A stretch of DNA of 64,000 nucleotides from Rhizophlyctis rosea. Its lineage: Eukaryota; Chytridiomycota; Chytridiomycetes; Rhizophlyctidales; Rhizophlyctidaceae. Positions 58,022-64,000 of this stretch are shown here, piece by piece; within the stretch, counting starts at the first letter, position 1, and each line of letters opens with the position of its first letter. A program made the position numbers and the translations under genes. The notes under the pieces were generated by a model, which worked only from the letters and a program-made list of their open reading frames with translations, did no database searches and had not been told where the DNA came from. The stretch covers positions 62,001 through 126,000 of the forward strand of contig JADGJC010000034.1 in the NCBI GenBank assembly GCA_027596075.1, written 5' to 3'.

Positions 58022-61000
58022 TCACTCAACCTTCGCTCCACTCAAGGCACGGTCTAAGTTGAACGCCGAACTGATCAACGCAATGTGAGTGAACGCCTGC
58101 GGGAAATTGCCCAGCATTTCTCCGCTGCGAGCGATCTCCTCACTGAACAGGGCCAGGTGGTTGCCGTACGCAATCATCTGTAACCAGGGTGAAAAACGTC
58201 CCCTCATCACAGTACCTCAACAATCACCAAAACCCACCTGCTCGAAAATCAACATAGCCTGCCTCAACAAATCCGTCTTATGCTGCCCAGCCCTCGTCAA
58301 AGCCTCAACAAGCCAGAACGTGCCTATAGTGTCGACCAAAACCGGGAAGAATGATTACAAGAGCACAAAGAGGAGAGGGTAAGACACAACGATCGCACGG
58401 CAGCCACCACTTACAATGACCGGTGGGGTGGTAAGAAGAAGTTTTCACAGACTTACACATCGAGAAGGATCCTTCTTCATCACCGGTCAGACCGTCGTCG
58501 AATTTGGTGTGGTCGTAGCGGTACATGAGGTTGTTGGCGAGGAGGCCGCCTGTGGATGAGTGTGAGTGTTATGAATTAGAAAGGAGATAAATGAGAGGCT
58601 GGCGTTCTACCTTTTTCGGGCGGTTTCATAATCTCACGAAGGGTTGAAAGCAGACGTGGGTCGGTCGGACTGGATGCAGTCATGTAAGCCACTTTTGCGT
58701 GAACAGTTCACCATGCATCCGAACCTGATGAAGAACACCAGCGGCATGATCAGCACTGCACTGTCCAAGACACCAACGTCCCGCGTGTCAAAGGATTGAA
58801 TGAAAGCCTTGCGATCCTTGTTCCAGCCTTTGGTCATAATCGCCTCTGTTTGGCGAGCATGGTGAGCGCACTAGCATCGCCTTCCCGAGTGTGTTCTTCA
58901 GAACCATACCATAAATCTCGTCACGAGTCTGAAGCCATTTGTTTCTGTCCGGACACGGCAGGCTACGCTTTTCCACCAAGCGGAGGCCTGTAAATCCATT
59001 TAGTGCATCCGATATAGAGTTGAGCCCTTTCGTGGCTGGAACGCAAACGCACCTCGATCAATCGCCACCCAGCACATGATCTTACTGTACAAGAAATGCT
59101 GCTTCATGCCCCGCACTTCCCAAATGCTCATATCCTGGATGTTCCAGTTGTCACACACATAATTCACAATTCGGCGAATGTCCAGCCACGTGTCGTACGA
59201 CAACGGACTGCGATACTTGTTGTAGAGGTAAATCGAGTCGAGCAAGGCGCCGTAGATGTCAAGCTGAAGGTGGTCGAACGCTCCATTGCCGACGCGGACG
59301 GGTTTTGATTGACGGTACCCTTCGAGATGTTCAAGAGAGAATTCCGGCAGCTCGTGGGCGCCATCGATGGAGTACATCACTTGGAGGGATCCGTCGGGTT
59401 TCTTTTCATTTCCACCGATGTTAACAAAACGTCTCCCAACCTTTGACTAAAGCGCTTACCAGTTCTTGGCATCTATCCTGGATGAAGTTCATGTAGGCCT
59501 CCGCTTCTTCAGTCAGTCCAATTCTGATGAACGCATAAATGGTGAAGGCAGAATCTCGAACCCAAACGTATCTGAGCCAAGCCGTGTAAGTCCCATACTA
59601 GAACGAAAGCCACGTTCATACTGAATACCTGTAATCCCAATTCCTTTCTCCACCCAATTCCTCCGGAATGCCAAAAGTTGGTGCGGCAACGACGGCGCCC
59701 GTCTGCGCAAAAGAGCAAGCAATCAAAACCAATCTTCCGCCGTTTGGAGCTGAATGCGGTCACCCACCGGCTCATACGTCAAGAGCTTCAACATCAGAGC
59801 GCTAATGGAATGAATTCTTGTGAGTGCGAAGCTCGCCATCCGCGACGGCGACCCTCATTCACCCTTCAACACACCTTCGATGAACGACTTCCCTCCATCG
59901 GCCCGTGTATTTGCTTTGACCAATCCATTTCAACCAGAATTGCGCGGTAGCTTTGAAAAGCCCATCAAGCAAATCCTGAGAGAGATGGGGGTCTCCTGGG
60001 TCCGGGCTCTTTTCGCTACATCCCTCCGGACACTTCCCCTCCACCTCTCGGAAGACGAAAGTGATTTTCTGCCCTTCAATCAAGTCGAGCTCTGCATATG
60101 CTCCAGGACCTAGCATGCCTTCGGGTTGATCCACCTTCCAGTGGACCTTCGGCCATTCGTTGTTAGGGTTAAGCCCGGCGGCCGTGTCGACTCCGTTCAA
60201 GGAATCCTCCGTGCAGTGTATGACGTGGCGCAGGTCCATTTCCAAACCGTTTTCGCATTTGAAGACCACTCGTTTTGATCCTGTAACGAATTCAGAACCG
60301 TCGGAGCGCTTGTTCCGTTTGAGGTATGGGTTATCCGACACTGCGAGGGGAAATCAGTATTTGCAGCCGCGCATGCAGTGAAGAGATACGTACATTCCGC
60401 AATCTCCGTTTTGTGCGGAGCCCTGGCATTAACATGCACATTAATCAAGGAAAAAGCTTGTGCAATGGACATCAAATTGTACCTCGCATAATCAAACGCC
60501 GGGAAGCACTCAACCTTGATCGAGCACTTGCCCCGTATGCATTCCACTTGACGAACGACCCATGGTTGAAGCGGCTTCGGCTTTGCAGATCTTTCCGGAA
60601 CGTGCATCCAGTCCGTGATATGTATGACACCTGATGTCAACGTATTAGCATGGCTTCAATATGACAGGGAAGCGTGAGAAAGCAAACCATCATTTGACAA
60701 AAAGCGTGTCTGCAGTAGGTTACTGTTTGGCAGATACTGCTGTTTATGCCTGGGTTCGCCTTTCGGAGTGATGGAGAAATGCCCCTGTAAAAGTAGTGGT
60801 CTCTTCAATAGGGTTCACTTTAGAGGAATCGAACGACGCTGATACGTACACCCTGTAAAGGTGTGTTTAGAAAGAGAATCCCTCATTCATAATGACACCA
60901 ACGTACCTTGTGTTGATCTAGTAGTCGGCAGAAGCTGAACAAACATACTCAGTATGCCGTCGTCAAAAGATGTAAACAAACATATCCGATCCTTACACAG

Positions 61001-61327
61001 ACGGACTGTCAAATCTTGGAAAACACATGAAGTCAATCGCCCCATCTGATGCGATCAATTGTTCCGATGGTCAGTTCGCGAAAACACAATGCATGTACGC
61101 AAAGAGGCAGAACCACCTACCCGTTGCAACAAGCGCAACAGTCCTCATATTTCCAATGACACCATAGTTTTCTACAACATAAAATCAGGGTCCTTGAAAG
61201 TGTTTTGAACACTTCAAACTGCAGTCCACGTACCTATGGGCATATATCCGCGTTCTCTCTCATTTTTGTTTTCCTCTTCGGGTGCGCTGTTCTGACCGGC
61301 GGTCTGACATTTAGATGTACCAGACAT
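58022..61327 (-). CDS. Glycoside hydrolase family 15 protein (glucoamylase/trehalase type)
   Basis: Many short exons (at least twelve) from ATG 61325-61327 ([19 protein letters not shown]). N-terminal block: [20 protein letters not shown] and [18 protein letters not shown]. Middle: [19 protein letters not shown]. Catalytic half: [118 protein letters not shown], ending [18 protein letters not shown]. The [13 protein letters not shown] and EEGSF blocks are where the GH15 acid and base residues lie. No signal peptide, so it is probably intracellular, acting on trehalose or an alpha-glucan (inference). Confidence 0.88.
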
Positions 61328-62510
61328 TGTGGTTGTTGCTATTTTTGAACCTGACCGATATGTTGGTCAGTCGCAACTCCCCAGTCTGATCCCCACCTCG
61401 CATCATAGGGGCGTTGCTTTCGAACAATATACATACCGTTTCTACGCGTCAATAACTCTCTTGGAACTAAAGCGTGCACTTATGGGTGTAGCTGAGTGTG
61501 GGAATGCTGCGATGGCCTAGCGATGGCAGGCTTCAGGTCTCGGAGAAGCCAGCCTTGTTTCAGCAGGGGTGTGGCTGAAGGACGCGCTTCAGGCCCGCAA
61601 AGGCAAGACGTCACATGCAAAACAACGCGTTGTGGGCCTTGTGGGCCGTGGCAGGGTCCATTTATCCGCAAGCCGGGTCGACCATTTGCGGGTAATCTTG
61701 CTACCGGGGCCTAAATACTTGGGCACTCTCAAATCCTCACGCCTTAGCATTTTCTTCCTCGCCGCTCAATCAGAGTTGGCAATCTCAAGTGTCACGTACC
61801 TACCCGTCTGAGAAGCACCAGCACCTCTGGTGCCTGATTATGGTTTGGCTGGTTGGGGTGCTGGGGTTCCCTGGCTCATCTTGAAGAAGAAATGGCGAGT
61901 GCGCTATTATCTGGCTGCTGGTCGGATCTCCCACAGTCTCGATCTCAAGAATTCTCAAACAAGTTCTTGCGTGTTATTTGGTAACACCTGTCGTACTACC
62001 TTGCCATCACCTACACAGTAGTCTCCCTCGGTGTGCCGTGCGCGTAGAAAAGTATCCGCGTGATCTCAGTGGTCATTGCGTTTTGGATACTTGGAGTGCT
62101 GGAATCCGCGGGCGCCGGGACGTACCCACCTTTCGTTGCCGGGTCTAGCTTGGCTTCACCTTTTTGGTCATCAGCCCGGTCTGAGTGCTGTGTGCGTGTC
62201 GGTCTGGTCAAGATGGATAGCAGCGGGTTCGAATCCCGCCTTGAACTATATGTGTGTGAAAGCTGCTGATGATTGCAATGGAAATAAACGAGAGTTTAGT
62301 TCGCCCCAGGTGGACGGATGTTCCATACGCTATAGTATCCTATACTGAACAACTCAGACTCGAGACAACACAAGATTATTGATGTACACGTCTGATATAC
62401 AAGACCGTATTACTTTCATTTACAGCCAAAAGCGAAGCCCTTTTGGTGAAACTTTGCAAATGTGCAGATTTTGCAATAAGCTGCCATCGTTGAAGCGCGC
62501 ATCTACTCCT
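61328..62510. other. Gene-poor region with a tRNA-like fragment
   Basis: About 1.2 kb between the GH15 promoter and the 3' end of the ECM15-like gene. Short ORFs lack support. An A-box/B-box pair lies at 62205-62240 (separate entry). Confidence 0.45.
62205..62240 (+). other. tRNA-like A-box and B-box pair, not an intact tRNA
   Basis: TGGTCAAGATGG (62205-62216) fits the RNA polymerase III A-box. GGGTTCGAATCCC inside a perfect 5-bp T-stem (62223-62227 with 62235-62239) fits the B-box. They are only ~10 bases apart, so there is no room for an anticodon arm, and no 5' acceptor strand pairs with the sequence after the T-arm. Probably a tRNA remnant or chance. Confidence 0.3.
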
Positions 62511-63105
62511 TCACTGATGCTGCTGGGCGAGCTGCTCAACCTTTTCGGTGCATCCTTCCAAGTGGGCGACCTGACGCTATTGATTAGACAGGGCGAAAGA
62601 CAGCTATGCAACTTGTCAGTGCATACCTTGTCGGTGCGGCAGTCGATGCGCACATCGGAGACGACCCTGGTGCCGCCGTCCATTTTCATGACCGCTGGTC
62701 ACAAGAACATGCCATACATCAGCCGTCTCCTTCAATTATGGCAAGGGAACATTGCGCAATCTGTGTCGACTGACCTTCAAGACAGTTTTTGATGGTCTTC
62801 ATCACCGCGTCCCAGTCTCCTTCTGTTACCGATATACATATTACTTCAACGGAAACCACATCCGCGACGACCTGCGAAGAACTCACCGATGTTGGTGCCA
62901 GACGCATGCATTTTGAAGACGAGCTCGGAATCGGCAAGCTGCTTGTGGCATTCCGCGATGTACTTGGCAGTAGAGACGTCCTCTGTAATGGTCGGAATGA
63001 GATATACGGACCTGCCCTTACATTGCTATTACATTGCTATTCAGAACAAGCGATGAACTTACTGGTGCCAACGGGAGTCAAACAGAAATCGGCAATGACG
63101 TGCAT
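62511..63105 (-). CDS. ECM15: Ecm15/MTH1187-family protein (UPF0045, thiamine-binding type)
   Basis: Five exons: 63105-63063, 62982-62887, 62822-62775, 62694-62628, 62576-62511; about 106 residues. Spliced text: MHVIADFCLTPVGT, then KDVSTAKYIAECHKQLADSE, FKMHASGTNIEGDWDAVMKT, GGTRVVSDVRIDCRTDK and HLEGCTEKVEQLAQQHQ*. HVIADFCLTPVGT, MHASGTNIEGDWD and RVVSDVRIDCRTDK are the three signature blocks of the MTH1187/Ecm15 family (ferredoxin-like fold; relatives bind thiamine or its pyrimidine part). Each exon is under 100 bases, so the gene would be lost to single-ORF searches. Cellular role remains unclear in fungi. Confidence 0.88.
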
Positions 63106-63678
63106 GTTGGTGGTTTTGAATGTGGTTGACGACGATGGTTGGCTGTCAAATAGATGTTTGGATTGGTTCGAACTCGAGCAATATAGAGAGTAAAGTGGGT
63201 GAAAGGGTTGCAAGAGTGTTGAGGCTATTTTTTGACGGGAGTCGAACGGCCAGTTATATATCCTTTAGCTGGCTATGCTAGGATTGTCGCCCCATCAACC
63301 TCAGTCTCGTGATGCGCCAGTTGAATATTTGGAAAAGTTCTGGATTCAAACTCTTTCTCATCCCGTGAACAGTCGCGTCATGAGACTTGTCTCAGCTGTC
63401 CCCACTCAGCATAAGTTCGTAGGGGTGTGTGTTGTGAGGCAAGATTACGCGTCTATTCGTCCCGGATCATGTGCGGAGATATCTGAGACATCATCACATG
63501 CTTTCGCGCTGTCCCATCAACAAGAAAATTGAAGGGCTGGAAAGCCCAAAGCAACGATCCGCAAATCGGACTGCGGGCGAAGGCAGCTGTCGGGCAGACG
63601 CTTATATTGATAAAACTTCAAAGACATCAACCAAACCGCATCAACGATGGTTATGCATTCCTGTGTGGAGAGGGATAT
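63106..63678. other. Intergenic region upstream of the ECM15-like gene
   Basis: About 570 bases. Contains a TATATAA element at 63254-63260 (-). Small plus-strand ORFs have no support. Confidence 0.45.
63254..63260 (-). promoter_or_regulatory. TATA-like element of the ECM15-like gene
   Basis: TATATAA on the minus strand about 150 bases upstream of the ECM15-like start codon. Confidence 0.35.
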
Positions 63679-64000
63679 TTATAGGACCCTGTGGCGCATT
63701 TTGGTCCGATAAGCCGGACATATGAATCCATTTCTCGTATCACATGGTGCAGCCCACAACAGCTTTCGCTGCACAGTGTCGGGGTTCTTTTGACACCAAC
63801 ATTCCGTCGATCTTCCCAGGATAAGGACTTTCCCTCGAGTGCCGTCGTTGGAGTATATATAGAAACCTGGAACAACAAGCCTTTCCACGGTATAACGCAC
63901 GTAGTCACGAAGAGAAGTGGCACGATGAGTGGAGACTACAAAGTCCACGCCATGGTCTCGGAGTTGCTTGCACTGCTTGACATTGCAGATGCTCCTGAGA
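63679..64000 (-). CDS. Unknown protein, C-terminal part (continues beyond right edge)
   Basis: The minus-strand frame is open from the right edge (codon RSICNVKQCKQL) through GVDFVVSTHRATSLRDYVRY, TVERLVVPGFYIYSNDGTRG and KVLILGRSTECWCQK to a stop at 63679. Reading is continuous for ~105 residues, with Cys in CNVKQCKQL and ECWCQK. The start lies outside the window. No family recognised; an intron could still end the coding part earlier. Confidence 0.45.
   Translation of the reverse strand, partial: LRSICNVKQCKQLRDHGVDFVVSTHRATSLRDYVRYTVERLVVPGFYIYSNDGTRGKVLILGRSTECWCQKNPDTVQRKLLWAAPCDTRNGFICPAYRTKMRHRVL

Noticed and set aside
63024..63045. Direct repeat ATTGCTATTACATTGCTATT
   Set aside because: A two-copy repeat inside intron 1 of the ECM15-like gene; too short to be an array or mobile-element target site.
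1..64000. CRISPR arrays, bacterial operons, rRNA genes or intact transposons
   Set aside because: No regularly spaced repeats, Shine-Dalgarno-led operons, rRNA motifs, transposase or reverse transcriptase motifs were seen; the window is eukaryotic and intron-rich.

Overview
The window looks like nuclear DNA of a zoosporic (chytrid-type) fungus. The genes are eukaryotic, intron-dense and closely packed, with GT...AG introns mostly 50-100 nt long. Fungal markers include a Sla2 endocytic adaptor, an Rqc2/Tae2 factor, a Lam-type sterol-transfer protein, a secreted GH6 cellulase and an Ecm15-like protein. They sit beside genes more typical of animals than of Dikarya: a UBE2U-like E2, a CACUL1-like cullin-domain protein, and an FG nucleoporin with its own membrane anchor. 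That mix suggests an early-diverging fungus. The species assignment is inference.

Layout. 1-797: end of an LRR gene (+). 1042-4871: GRAM/VASt sterol-transfer gene (-). 5892-8430: PhoD-like phosphatase with a Gly/Tyr/Pro/Gln repeat head (+). 8828-10208: unknown locus (-) with an in-frame stop. 10547-11369: Tma20/MCTS1 (+). 11651-12544: C2-domain protein (-). 13326-14888: UBE2U-like E2 (+). 15374-15673: small ORF (-). 16759-18860: cyclic-nucleotide-binding protein (-). 19250-19677: probable gene remnant (+). 19817-21007: LRR/zinc protein (-). 21678-22647: CACUL1-like (+). 22857-23144: small ORF (-). 23514-25022: GH6 (-). 26621-27901: queuosine salvage (-). 28468-32424: Sla2 (+). 32635-33210: EF-hand membrane protein (-). 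33559-37645: Rqc2 (+). 38208-40343: disordered protein (+). 41378-44027: malic enzyme (+). 44424-46020: 2OG oxygenase-like (-). 46354-47070: CIA30 protein (+). 48340-49076: secreted HNH nuclease (+). 49976-50851: secreted GPI-type protein (+). 51631-55668: membrane FG nucleoporin (-). 56365-57751: acyltransferase (+). 58022-61327: GH15 (-). 62511-63105: Ecm15-like (-). 63679-64000: partial unknown gene (-).

The genes are ordinary housekeeping functions in no evident pathway order: lipid transfer and acylation, translation re-initiation and ribosome quality control, endocytosis, central carbon metabolism, nuclear pore. A small secreted set (GH6, HNH nuclease, GPI-type protein) suits a saprotroph that digests plant matter outside the cell. 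I see no CRISPR array, rRNA gene, intact tRNA or intact transposon. Gene models were spliced by eye from reading-frame continuity and splice sites. Family calls rest on recognised motifs and not on database searches.
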